This document shows, piece by piece, positions 35,011 through 46,413 of a DNA stretch of 64,000 bases (positions are counted from its first letter, which is position 1; each line of letters opens with the position of its first letter). The notes beneath the pieces were generated by a model. The model made no database searches and was not told the origin of the DNA. It was given only the letters and a program-made list of their open reading frames with translations. This DNA comes from Ophioceras dolichostomum (taxonomy: Eukaryota; Ascomycota; Sordariomycetes; Magnaporthales; Ophioceraceae). Both the position numbers and the translations under genes were made by a program. The stretch spans positions 46,474 through 110,473 of the forward strand of contig PYST01000104.1 of assembly GCA_003049485.1 (NCBI GenBank), written 5' to 3'.

Positions 35011-36359
35011 ACTATGTCTTCGTATTTGTTTTCTCCTTGCCTTGCAAGCCGGCATTTCTTTGTCCTACTTGGACCTTTTCGGTCGTTTCGGTGTTTCTCT
35101 CCTCTATTTTAAGTTTTGTTTCTAGGATTCGATTCTCGTTCATTTGCTTTCTTCGATGTATCTACCTTTCTACACATTCTTTTTTACTTCACAGATCTTC
35201 TTTGACTATCGCAATCGCCTGCTTACCCCTTGGGTATTAACATCATCGACATGTCGGCTTCACGGCATCAAGTGTGTCTCTCGACAGCTGGCGACATCAT
35301 ATTGACAGAACCATACCCCTGTGCGAGGGCCCCTGCTACCTACCCTCAGCTGGTCCGCACAAGTGACAAATGGGTGCACAGGGATTGTTTTCTTTTTCTT
35401 TTCTTTCCAAGATTTTATCGTATACTACTTCGAACATATTACAGAATCAGAGCAATCTGTCAGGCAGCAGAAGAGCTGGATGGGAGGAGGCTGGGGGCTT
35501 GGTACTAGAAGAGGTAGATGCGGCGGCTGGGAATGGTTTCCCATGGTGCACTTACATGACACATGAGTCACACTGGTGAGGGGGACTTCAGGTACATAAT
35601 AGCAGATCGTCACCCAGGTGGGAGGGGTGGATGGCTCGGATCAGATGAACGGATTTCTTGAATGGAAATGACATGCATCTTTGAATGTCGCAACATTATT
35701 GATTCAGTTGCCAATTGTGATCGACTTCACACAAGACCTGCAAAAAAGGGCGGGCTTCGCCCCGCCAGTCCAACTCAGAGACCAGCCAGTATTGTTCAGT
35801 TGCTGGGTGGCTCCGTGGGTCTCGGTGAGCCCTTCTGCCACCTTCACTTCACAGCGTGGCTTTGGCCACTGAGGTCTCTTAATTAGATGAGAGGATCGGT
35901 CAAGTACAGGTAAATAATACCACTTCGTGCAAATGCATATCAATGATTCTAAACTGCAGCCTTTATAACACCCGAACGCGATGTGATTGACTCCACTCCA
36001 CGGTCCGGGCTCCGAGCGTCAGGCGGTCGATGATTGCAAACCCTCTACACCTCCGATGATCGGACCCCGCAACCCCGTTCTTTCCCTCTGCGTCAAACGA
36101 AGCAAGCATCCGGGCGGTATCTTGAGTCGGGCGGGGGACAGCACGGCTTTTTCATCCCTCCCGACCTCTCCCACAGCCTCTTGTGTGCTGTATGTGTGCC
36201 TCTTTGTGCCCGCTTGTGCCAGATACATTACATCATTCAACGATACTAGTTGGCATCTCTACCGCACGTACTCTTGGGACGGGTCTGACACACTGACAGG
36301 CACTGATCCGTCAAGAATTTAGCCTCGTGGCCCTGAACACCAACAGACGGCTACGAGCG
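35011..36359. other. 1.3-kb intergenic region
   Basis: 3' flank of the VOC-like gene and promoter of the cystathionine gamma-synthase gene. Nothing recognisable. Confidence 0.6.
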
Positions 36360-38397
36360 ATGCTCAAGTTCGAACTTGGCGGGTCAATCCCTCCAGACAC
36401 GGCACATGTGAGTTCCTGCGATCTTGTAATATGAGTTAGCACTCGGCCAGCCACCCTCCAAGTCCCCTGTGCCGCTGAGTCACCGAGGAGCACGTTCAAC
36501 TCTGTCCTCACACCGAGTGTGTCGAACTGGGATGAACATCTGTCTAACAACATCAATTCTCCTTGGCTCCTTCCAGGCAGTGAGCGTGTCCCTCCCAACA
36601 TGGAAATCGAACGTTGGCTACGAGGAGGGTGAGGATTGGGTCGTGAGCCGCATGACCACGGGCTACCCTAGGTTCTTCATTCACAGGAGCATTTCGGCCT
36701 TTGCTCAAGAGCTAGCCGCCAAGTTTGGACAGCACGGCCAGGTGGCGATGCTGTTTCCAACCCAGGCGGCCGCATATCGTTGTGTGCGGTACATAAGCGA
36801 GAGGGCCACGGCGTCATCCCCAGCCCACATCGATGTCGTGCACTTGGTGCTGAACCAGAGCGCTGCCGTAGACCAGCTGCGGCCCATCGCGCCAGCCATA
36901 TTGGCGGTGCTATGTGCCCACGATGCCTTTCCCCTTGCCAAGCAGTACTGGCAGCACACGGGTGACGGCGTGTCTAGCCGGAGGGCTGAGTTCTGCCACG
37001 GTCTTTTCAAGGCCGGGCTCCTGGTTGGGGATTCGGACCCGACGTCGCCGACACAGAAACCATGCAAAGGGCCACGGCGTTACCACCGGCCCTCGTCCTT
37101 GGACGCTAGCACACATGCTCCGAGGACTCATGGCAAGGAGGCCGGAAACGTAGGCATTTCTGCCGTTGCCCCCGTCGACCCGGAGCGGCGGGAGTCGGAG
37201 GATGAGACAACACTATTCCTCGAGGAGCGCTTTGGAAGGAACCTAGACATCTCCCTCCTCCCGAGGGCCAGGTCGGCCATCAAGAGGCGGATTGCGGGCG
37301 CTCTGGCCGCCGACCACGACATTTCCAGCCAGCCATTCCCGACCATGGAGTCTAATTCTCGTGGAATTGGCAACTTGTGCGAGGATGACGTCTTCCTATT
37401 CCCTTGCGGCATGAACGCCATATTCAACGCTCATCGCCTTCTTTTGTCTGCTCGTGGCAGCCTGAAGAGCATCAACTTTGGCTTTCCATATGTCGACACG
37501 CTCAAGATTCTACAGAAGTTTGGTCCAGGCTGTGTATTCTACGGCCATGCATCAGAGGCTGACCTCGACGAGCTCGAGAAGTGCCTGGAGGCTGGCGAGC
37601 GTTTTCTAGCACTGTTCTGCGAGTTCCCGGGCAACCCCTTACTTACCTGCCCCAATCTCGCCCGGATTCGGCAGATGGCCAATCGTTACGACTTCGCCGT
37701 GGTGGTCGACGAGACCATTGGCACGTTCGCCAACATCAATGTCCTGCAGTTCGCCGACATCGTCGTCAGCAGCCTGACAAAGATCTTCTCGGGCGACTGC
37801 AACGTCATGGGCGGGAGCGGCATCCTGAACCCCAACGGCCGCTTCTACGCCTCGCTCAAGGCCGCGGCGAAGACCGAGTGGGAGGACACATACTGGGCCG
37901 AAGACGTCCTGTTTCTGGAGAGGAACAGTCGCGACTTCGCCACGCGTGTCGATCGCATCAATGCCAACGCCGAGGCCATCTGTGATGTCCTGATGGCGCA
38001 TCCCAAGGTCAAGACGGTCTATTATCCCAAGCACAACCCGTCGAAGGCGAACTATGACCTGTGCAAGCTACCTTCTGGCGGCTATGGCGGCCTGCTGTCT
38101 GTTACTTTTCATTGTAAGGAGCATGCGGTGGCGTTCTACGACGCGATCGACACGGCGAAGGGCCCTAGTCTGGGAACCAACTTCACCTTGACCTCTCCGT
38201 ACGTCTTGCTGGCGCATTACCAGGAGCTGGAGTGGGCGGCGAGCCTCGGCGTGGAGTCACACTTAATCCGGATCAGCGTTGGACTGGAAGAGACGGCTGA
38301 GCTGATTTCGGTGTTCGAAAAGGCCCTGGCAGTCGCTGAGTCCGTCACCTTGCCGACAGCTCGAGAATCAGAGTACAGAAGCCATACCGCTAGCTAA
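36360..38397 (+). CDS. met-7: Cystathionine gamma-synthase (MET-7/STR2 type)
   Basis: PLP enzyme of transsulfuration that joins cysteine to an activated homoserine, giving cystathionine for methionine synthesis. Exons 36360-36407 (MLKFELGGSIPPDTAH) and 36577-38397 (AVSVSLPTWKSNVGYEEGED onward), 622 residues. The small first exon is needed for the family N-terminus. Fungal enzymes carry an extra N-terminal region of about 200 residues, present here (MTTGYPRFFIH; FPTQAAAYRC). The PLP core follows: FLFPCGMNAIFNAHR, FGFPYVDTLKILQKFG, FCEFPGNPLL, VVVDETIGTFANINVL and the Schiff-base lysine in SSLTKIFSGDCNVMGGS. The C-terminal domain ends LGVESHLIRISVGLEE. A low-conservation insert (about residues 200-235) separates the two parts. 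Confidence 0.93.
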
Positions 38398-38698
38398 CTA
38401 CCTTAGGTACCTCCCTATGTACATGTCGAAGCTTTATGGAGGAAGAACGCAAAGAACTAGAAAAATAAGGCCGGCGTTGTAAAAATGGGTATCTGCCTGC
38501 GCTCATGGACCACTGAAATTCCAGAAATAAATCGCTCCTTCTCAGCTGCTTTGCAACTTCACCCCCCNNNNNNNNNNNNNNNNNNNNNNNNNNNNNNNNN
38601 NNNNNNNNNNNNCCCCCCCCCCCCCAACCCCCCAAGCGCCACAGAAAAGAATCACCCAAATCATAGCCCGTGTGCGTACGAGTAATAGCGCAATGACA
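38398..38698. other. Short convergent intergenic spacer with assembly gap
   Basis: 300 bp between convergent 3' ends. It contains 45 N (38568-38612) flanked by C runs, and a TACCTTAGGTACC near-palindrome right after the synthase stop codon. Confidence 0.85.
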
Positions 38699-40498
38699 TT
38701 ACATTACTGCACACTCGTGGTGCTTGTAACCTGGGCCGAACGCTTCGATCCCGCGCTCGATATCCATAGCTCGCTGTTTCTCCTTGGTTTCTTTGTTGAA
38801 ATACGCCTCCATGTACCGGGTCATCTTCTGATCGAGGTTTCCTGCAGTTTTTCAAGCCGATAGGTCAGAAAGACGTCGACAACGGGGCTTGCTATTGATC
38901 AGAGCAAAACTGCAGGGAGGGGGCATTGGTGGGCGATGCTCTCCACAGCGGGTGAACTCACTAGCATCGGCCTTCATCAACACTCGCTTGCGACATAGCG
39001 GACACGACTGTTTATTCTGGCGCTGCATCTTGACCATGCACCTGACGCAGAATACGTGATCGCATTCGAGCCGTACAGGCTGGTACGCGATGGTCATGCA
39101 GATCGGACAAGCATAGTCCGCAACGCGGGGAACGATAGACACCACCTGGGATGAAACCTGCGCGCAGAGGTCCTTGGCAACACTCTCGGCCAGGAACTTC
39201 TTTGAGTGGACAGCTCTGGGGAAGGCACCAGAGACGGCGAGCGATGTTCTCTTGTCAAACTCTGCGGTCGGAGTGAGGCATGGGAGAAGCGATCGTCAGC
39301 AACATCGTTAGCAACATACGCGAGAGAACGGTCCGTGCGCAAAGTCGCATGGAGACATACTTTTGAGGATCTTGGTCACGGCTGTCTTGTTGATCTCCTG
39401 GAACTTGAGATTCTGGAGAAGCCTGGCATTCAATTGGACGAAATGGGAAAAGGCGACGCGACTTGCGGGGAGCTTGAACTTCTGCACCAGCTGGCGGCTC
39501 TCGACCTCGTCCTGGAACCACACGAGCTGCTTGACCGCCTTGGCGCTGGAGCGGGAGCCGTGGTCGGTCTCATGGGTGGCGAAGAAGACCTCGGCGTCGA
39601 GGTAGAGCTCGAACACCTCCCGCCAGCGCGAGAGATCGGACTTGTGGAACGTGCGGTGTGGCTGGGCGACTCGTGCCATGTCTTCACCGAGCTGGGAGAT
39701 CTCCTTGGTCAGTGATTTTTCCTCCTCGGACTGAAGATCGTCGAGGCTTGTCACGTCGCTCTGGAGAAGGTCGAAGAACTCGGCGTCGAAGACGAGAGGC
39801 ACCTCAACGCGCTCCACGTCATCGGGGTGAGCCCCCGGATCGTGAAGGGTTTCTTGGTCAGAGTCGTCATCAGATTGTCTACGTGTGGCAGAAGGGCCAA
39901 AGGTAGTTGGAACCGCCGGGTCAGCACAGGGATACAATTATTTTCTCCACTTGTCCCTGTTCGAGGGAAGCTTACCGAGAGCTGTTGATGCTGGCGGATT
40001 CGGAACTCAATGGCCCAGCACTTGTGTTGGCTGGAAGATGGTCGGATGACAGCTTCTGCAGAAAGGCCCTCGTAGCCGGCGTCAGAGACGCGTCGACGGC
40101 TTCCCCCTCCCTCAGGTGGACGAAGACGGTAAGTCTCGGGCGCAAAGCATCAGGTGTGACCCCATCGAGGTCGTAGGAAACCAACGGGACCGAGTCTCCA
40201 TGCGCAGAGGTGGCATGGGCGGCTAGTAGCTGGCGAAGAGTTTCGGGGTCCAGCCCCAAGTCCTGCAACTCTCGCTGAACTTTCTTGAGGCATTTCTTGA
40301 GCTGCCCATAAGGGATAGCCGAGTCAACCCAGCGAGGTGGGAAACCTAGGGGAAACCAGTCAACAGATGTCTGATATGAGCGACACTTAAAAGAAAAGGG
40401 AGGTTGATGTATCAGTGTTCGTTTGGCAAGGAAGAGGGGCAGCAAAAGTTCCTACCCTCACAGCGCAGAGCCTCCCTAAACTCCCGGGCAAATTTCAT
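38699..40498 (-). CDS. SPX-RING protein (RING-14 type E3 ubiquitin ligase-like)
   Basis: Five exons: 40498-40456, 40345-39976, 39878-39361, 39261-38962 and 38841-38699, 457 residues; all phases agree. The N-terminus MKFAREFREALRCEGFPPRW then WVDSAIPYGQLKKCLKKV is an SPX domain, a family that binds inositol pyrophosphates. It is split, as in fungal homologues, by a middle segment rich in acidic residues, and closes with a helix near LPASRVAFSHFVQLNARLLQ and FQEINKTAVTKILKKFDKRT. A C3HC4 RING follows: CPICMTIAYQPVRL, CDHVFCVRCM, SCPLCRKRV. The tail is YMEAYFNKETKEKQRAMDIE. By family logic it senses phosphate status and ubiquitinates an unknown target. Divergent from JJJ1. Confidence 0.92.
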
Positions 40499-41664
40499 GG
40501 CTTTTCAACCAGGACTACCCAAGGAGGAACTGACAACACAGCTGTGCAACTCGGGGATGCGCCAATGAGCAGCCGGGACTAAGGATTTCGAATCACAGCT
40601 CGCGTGGTTGGGCTCCCGGCCATGTCTCGCGACACAGTTCGGATGATAGCCGCTCGCCCCCCTCTGTTCGCTATAAAAATATTCAGGCCGATGGCGAGGA
40701 TGATGATAATGCTCTTCATCAAAGGGGTATGGCAATTGCAGGTGAAAGCCCACCAAAGCCAAGCCGACTCTCAACCCACGAGATGGCCGACGTAATATCT
40801 CCCAGAGCGGATATGAGGCACGTGGGCATCCAATCTCGTCCCGAACGAACGGTTTTGAGTGGTTGAGTCGTTGGTTCACTGATGGCCGGGGATTTATCGT
40901 CCTTGTCCACCCGCCTAGGTACCCTTTGATATCGACCCTGCTGCAGTTGAAGTGTTTTCGCAAGAACTCTGCAGTCGATGATACAGGGTACTTGAATATT
41001 ACCCCAAATTCATTCAAAGTGAACGAAAGAAAACTGAAAAATTAAAAAACAGGCGCCCGGGATCGAGTCAAGTTAGGTACCAGTCAAGGTGGTCTAGAAC
41101 CCGAAGTCCTCTGAGAGGCTGGAGCCATCGTGACTGACTACCAAGACCAAGCCTTTCAAGGACCTGTTCCCCACCAGGAAAGGAAAATCGCCCCACACAT
41201 TCTGCAAGTTGATCCTGTCACAAGACTTGCAAACGAACGCGCATTGCCGACATGGTCGGCAATTTCTACGTTCTGTGCTAGTGTCGACCGCTATCGGAAT
41301 GGTCCTGGGGAACAGTCTGGCCTGGTATGTATCTTGTTCAGGACCCCTCGTCAAATGAACTTCCCGCTTCCTGCAGCGCATCATGAGGGGCGATGAGGGC
41401 GAGCGGGTCTTTCCATGGATAGTTCGACTGGAAGTGCTTACCGATGGGAGACATCAGGTACGCATTTGGGCTAGGCGCAAAAGCGAAGGGGGATGTCACT
41501 GGTGGGACTGGTGGGAATGGAGGGTCACCCATTTAAAATTATTCTTTGGCGGGGTTATTTTTTTGGAAGCTACACACTCGCATAGCGAATTTGCTTTTTA
41601 CTGATACTTCTTGCGCCAGGAGAACTCGCATGCCAAAAAGCTCCTGGTTTCCCAACAGCCTGCG
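40499..41664. other. Divergent promoter SPX-RING / JJJ1
   Basis: 1.17 kb between divergent start codons. A 170-codon minus-strand open frame (40505-41017) shows no family likeness. I see no convincing gene. Confidence 0.55.
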
Positions 41665-43499
41665 ATGGGAGCTGAACAGTCCTCGAGTCGGGCCTCGGGT
41701 GGGCAGGAACAAGCTGTCACTCAGAGGAAAACATGCTACTACGAGCTGTTGGGGGTTGAACGGACGGCGACTGACGAGGAGTACGGCTCTCCAGTCTTCC
41801 TTCCCCTGTCTGAACCCAAAGCCTTCCCGGCGAGAAAGGAAAATAGGGAGCCGGGCTAAACGGGACTTTTCTGTAATATATAGGATTAGGAGAGCATACA
41901 AGAAGAAAGCCCTCGAACTCCACCCAGACCGAAACATCAACGATGTCGAGAACTCGACCCGCAAGTTTGCTGAGGTGCAGACAGCCTACGAAGTGCTTTC
42001 GGACGCCCAGGAGCGGGCATGGTACGATTCGCATCGTGATGCCATCCTCGGTGTTGACCCAAGCACCGAGGGCGGCGATGCCCCCGGCGGCCATTACAAC
42101 ATGCGCATCACCACGACAGAGGAGATATATACACTCATGGGCCGCTTCAACTCGAGCGTGCCGCTCAACGACCGCCCCAACGGCTTCTTCGCCATCCTCG
42201 ATGTGTTCTTTGGCCAGCTTGCTGCCGAGGAGACAGCTGCTTGCGAATGGGACGGCCTGGATGCTGTGGAATACCCGCCGTTTGGGTCTTCAACCGACGA
42301 CTACGACCCCGTTGCGCGGACCTTTTACAACGTATGGGCCGGGTTCTCGACGAGGAAGTCCTTCAGCTGGAAGGATGAGTATAGGCCCAAGGACGCTTCC
42401 GACCGCCGGATCCGCCGGATGATAGAAAAGGAGAACCGAAAGTTCCGCGACGAGGGCATTCGCGAATTCAACGACGCTGTGAGGTCGCTGGTGGCCTTCG
42501 TGAAGAAACGCGATCCTCGGTATGTTCTAAACACCCAATCCGAAGCCGAGCGCCAGAAGGTGTTGCGTGACTCGGCGGCCGCCCAGGCAGCTCGATCCCG
42601 CGCCGCCAACCGGGAGAACCTGGCCGAATACGTCTTGCCGCAGTGGGCAACTTCACGTAATGGTGAGGACGTCCACGATGGGGAATTCTCTGCGTCAGAG
42701 GAGGTGTCCGAGGTGGAACACATCGAGTGCGTCGTTTGCGACAAGACATTCAAGAGCGAGAGGCAGTTCGAGGCACACGAGAAGAGCAAGAAGCACATTA
42801 AGGCCGTGCAGCAGCTTCGTCGCCAAATGAAGAAGGAGAATATGGACCTGGATCTCGAACTAGATCTCGACGAACCATCCACGAAGCCAACGAGTGTGGC
42901 GGGGTCGGAGCCTGTCCAGGGAGATACCCAAAGAGGCCAGGGGACAACTGCCTCTTCCTTGAGTAAAACTTCAAGTGGGAAGGAGGAGGAGAAGAACGAG
43001 AACGAGAACGACAACAACGACAATGACGAGGATGAGGACGAGAACGCAGATGAAGTGGATGAAGAAGATGAGAAAAAAGAAGATGATGACGACGACGAAA
43101 ACAGCGATTATGCCTCGATGGATAAGATCATGGATCGCATCGCCGGGGAAGGTAAATCGGAAGACCATATCCCAAGTTTCGAAGACCTAACCCTCGAGGG
43201 GTCATCAGAAGCCAAGAAGGTGGGGATGGCGAAGCAAAAGCGAGAGAAGAAAGCTGCCCGCCAGGCGGCGGTGTCAGAACAGGTTCTGGTACGTTGACCG
43301 ATGGCGTATGATAACCAGCACCTACTGCTATCACGGGCGGCAGCGTAGTCGCGGCGGATCATTTGCTAATCTCTTGATGTTGCAGCGGTGCACGTTGTGT
43401 GGCGACTCCTTCCCCTCGAGGACAAAGCTCTTCGCACATCTAAACCAAGAACACCCTTCGGCAAAGGGGTCGAAAGGGGCCAAGAAGGGGAAGAGATAA
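41665..43499 (+). CDS. jjj1: J-protein JJJ1/DNAJC21, 60S ribosome biogenesis co-chaperone
   Basis: Cytosolic J-protein that stimulates Hsp70 to release the nuclear factor ARX1 from pre-60S particles. Exons 41665-41780, 41884-43288 and 43386-43499, 544 residues. The first donor is GTACGG inside GAG/GTACGG: splicing restores ATDEEIRRAYKKKALELHPD with the HPD motif. Then FAEVQTAYEVLSDAQERAWY completes the J domain. The middle contains YNVWAGFSTRKSFSWKDEYR, typical of JJJ1, and a charged helix. Two C2H2 zinc fingers are visible: CVVCDKTFKSERQFEAHEKS...H (about residue 375) and, across the last splice, CTLCGDSFPSRTKLFAHLNQ-EH. Between them is a long D/E/N/K-rich acidic tract. Confidence 0.95.
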
Positions 43500-43872
43500 T
43501 TGTCATGAGGCCGGTTGGCTGGCCTACACTCACGCCCTTTGAGCCAAGCACTGTGGCAGAGGGCAATTGGTGGTCGTGGACCTGACTATGTGAACTACTC
43601 TTTGGTTTCACCATTACATGTTGACGCACGGAACCACCCCCTGCCTGCAAAGGACTCCAGCATCACGAGGATCGCAAACAAGATGTCGATTCTTGACAAT
43701 GGCATCGGGCGAGCTACCCGATTCAATATGTATGTATGCCGGTACATGCAACCCGGGATACCTCACATTCCTTTCACGCCTGTGTCGGGTAAACCAAGGG
43801 ATTGTCAACGCCCCGATAACCCCTGCCCCAAAATTAAGATACCAAGAAGAAGACGACAACCTACATTCCAGC
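43500..43872. other. Convergent 3' ends, JJJ1 / ATG4
   Basis: 373 bp with no gene or RNA that I can recognise. Confidence 0.7.
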
Positions 43873-45565
43873 TTATCCATCCAATATCGTGTCACCGTCG
43901 TCATCACTCAGAGTCTCAACCTCGTCGATGGCCGATGCCCGCTCGGTTGCGGATCCTTTGGACGGATCGTGCTCGGAGACGGTAATGATGGATTTGCCCT
44001 GGACGTATTTGACCGAGCCCTTCCAGGAATCCCAGTCGTCCTCGTCCATAATGAGGAACCCTATAAGCATGCTTGGATCCATTTCGCGGATGTGCAGACG
44101 GCGGAGCCTCCGCGTGTGGCACGAGTCCACATCCGATGGGGTATACTGCTGCGGGTTTCCATAGTATGGAAGTGCGGGCCTGGTGTTATGCGGGTCGAGG
44201 TAGAATAAGAAGGAGCCCTGGTCCTCGTCGGACCTTTGAGCGCCGACGAAGTAGTGGGAAGACGAAGGGCGACCTCTTTCCGTAGCGGAAAAAATTAGTA
44301 TAGAACAGATACATGCCAACATCTACCACCAGAGCCACCGCACGTGTTCATCGCGTTCCGGTGAAACGGGAAAAGGACACTCACCCGGCAATGCCCACCG
44401 ACTGGGGCATCTGCAGCGTGGCTGATAGGGATTCCCAATACACTTGATTGATCTTGTCGATCCCTAGCCGCGTGCTGATGAGAATCAGAGTGGGGTGGAA
44501 GGTCGTCCCGTCCGGACGCGCAACCTCCATGAAGCTATCTTCATACACGTCCGGCGAGTCTCCCGTCGCGTAAACCCGGAATGATGTCTCGTTCGCGTTT
44601 GCGAGGGCCCTACATGCGCAGAGTCAGCATCACTCCGTCGAGCTACTTGAAGGAGGCAAACCCACTGGATACACCGAGCCGTCGCAGACGGACCGAACCA
44701 TTCTCCTGGATATTTCCCGCATGCCGAAGCGCCGTGTCGGACGAAGTTGTGGATCGAATATGGAGCCCGAGGATCGTCAGCAAAGAGTGACAGTATCTTA
44801 CGCTCCTCGGGTTCTGCCATGCCCCGACGCCAGCCTGAGAAACGACACACGCGTATCGGGTCAGCATTGCTGTGCTCGAGAAGTTCAACGGTGTGAAGGG
44901 GCTTGAGGCGATGCATGTATGATGTGCTACTTACTGCGACCGAGTCGCGATCCAACCAGTGCGTTGGCCAGCAAGCTCTGGCCGGTCCGAATCATGCAGC
45001 CCCACCCACTATCCGTGGTGAAGCCAGCCTGCTGATCGGCGAGCGTCTTGAGGCGCATCGTGAAGGACATCCTCGAGGTAGCGGCCGGGTCGGTGGACTT
45101 AGCAATAGGATCGAAGCCCGAGCGGTACGTCATCCACACTCGAGACTCGAAGTCGTCTAGGAAGGCGGGAGGCCAACCGCCCCCCTCTTCCGAAGAGACA
45201 TCGTCGTAGGCCAGCGAAGATGAAAAGCTGCTCGAGACCGAATCTGGGGGCGTATCGGGCACGCTGGCCTGTGGGTGCTTCGGGGCTTCTGGGACTTCCG
45301 AGGGAGGCGTTGCGGCCGACTGGCCGGGCGCTGACGCACTATTGCAGGCAACGGCGACGCCCTTGCTGCTGCTCTTCTCGTGGGTCTTCTTGGAGCTATC
45401 CGCACCACCTGCCTCAAGAGTGTACGAGCAGCCTAGACACCACACAGGCAGGTTGGTCAGGGGGTCATTGGTCGGCTCGGGATCCCACAGCATTCTAACA
45501 ATGCGACGGCCGTATCGGCCAAGGTCAGCCGCCCCAGCAACGGCCCCAGCGACGGCAGTGTCCAT
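43873..45565 (-). CDS. atg4: Autophagy cysteine protease ATG4
   Basis: C54 peptidase that trims the C-terminus of ATG8 to expose glycine and later frees it from lipid. Exons 45565-44935, 44834-44666, 44609-44385 and 44275-43873, 475 residues; phases agree. Catalytic cysteine in TTDSGWGCMIRTGQSLLANA; regulatory and core blocks ILSLFADDPRAPYSIHNFV, HGASACGKYPGEWFGPSATA, GIAGGRPSSSHYFVGAQ; Asp/His pair in LDPHNTRPAL. The splices give RLGRSWRRGM and ARCIQALANANETS. The N-terminal insert of about 80 residues (S/P-rich) after CLGCSYTLE is longer than in yeast. The C-terminus is acidic (DEVETLSDDDGDTILDG). Confidence 0.96.
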
Positions 45566-46413
45566 GTTGGGGGAAAGCTGGGCCGGACTCGTGGACCGGA
45601 ATTGGGAGGGGAATTCCGGAGAGTCGGCGGGAACGGCGAGAGGTCGATGTAGAACGGGTGAAAGAGAAATATAAAAACAAGGAAAAGGCTCAGTGTCCGG
45701 CGCGCGAAGTTGGGTAGTTCCGTCGTTACGTGGTTGCAAAAAGTGGCAGGTGACGATGGTGTTTGATGGTTGGTACTCGTCGTCGATCGGCGAGCATGTG
45801 CCGCCACTAACGGACAGGGCAATGGGAGTTACAGGGGAAGATCAGAGCGCAAATACTCCCCGCACCGCCCAGCCTGACTTTGCATTACCCCTTGAACACG
45901 GGAAAAAGAGAGAGAGAGAGAGAGAGAGATAGATAAACTACAGAAAGAAGGAGAGATAGATAGGTATCCAAGAAGACTTTCAGGAACAGAGCTTCCGGAG
46001 GCGAAAGGATTGGGGCGAGGTCTTGGGAGGAGGCAGCAAGGTGGTAGGTACCTTAGGTAGTAGGTATCGCCCTGCGCATGTGGACGACTAGGGTCCGCCA
46101 GCGAGCGGGGGCCTACCTTGTGACGCCACAGGCCGGCCTCTGGGATCTAGCCCCTCGCAACTCTGCGCTGAGGTGCTTTATCGATAGCCGATAACGTATA
46201 GCTCCAGTGGTGTTCGTTCCATTGGGCCTCCCAAAAAAAACAGGCAGTGCCCAGTCTTTTGAATGAGCTTCGTTTGTCGCCACCTCACAATGGGCTTGGT
46301 GGTGTAGAGCTTTGATTTACCACATGCTGATTCATTTCCTCCCTTAGCACTGAACAAATATCTTTGGTGTCTCATAGGGATTATCTTACCATACAATTCT
46401 ATCCCTCATCGCC
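45566..46413. other. Divergent promoter ATG4 / SQS1
   Basis: 0.85 kb between divergent start codons, with an (AG)n run near 45907-45929 and a GGTAGGTACCTTAGGTAG motif near 46042-46060. No gene seen. Confidence 0.65.

Noticed and set aside
40505..41017. 170-codon minus-strand frame between SPX-RING and JJJ1
   Set aside because: No recognisable domain, and the frame does not connect to good splice sites. Kept as intergenic.
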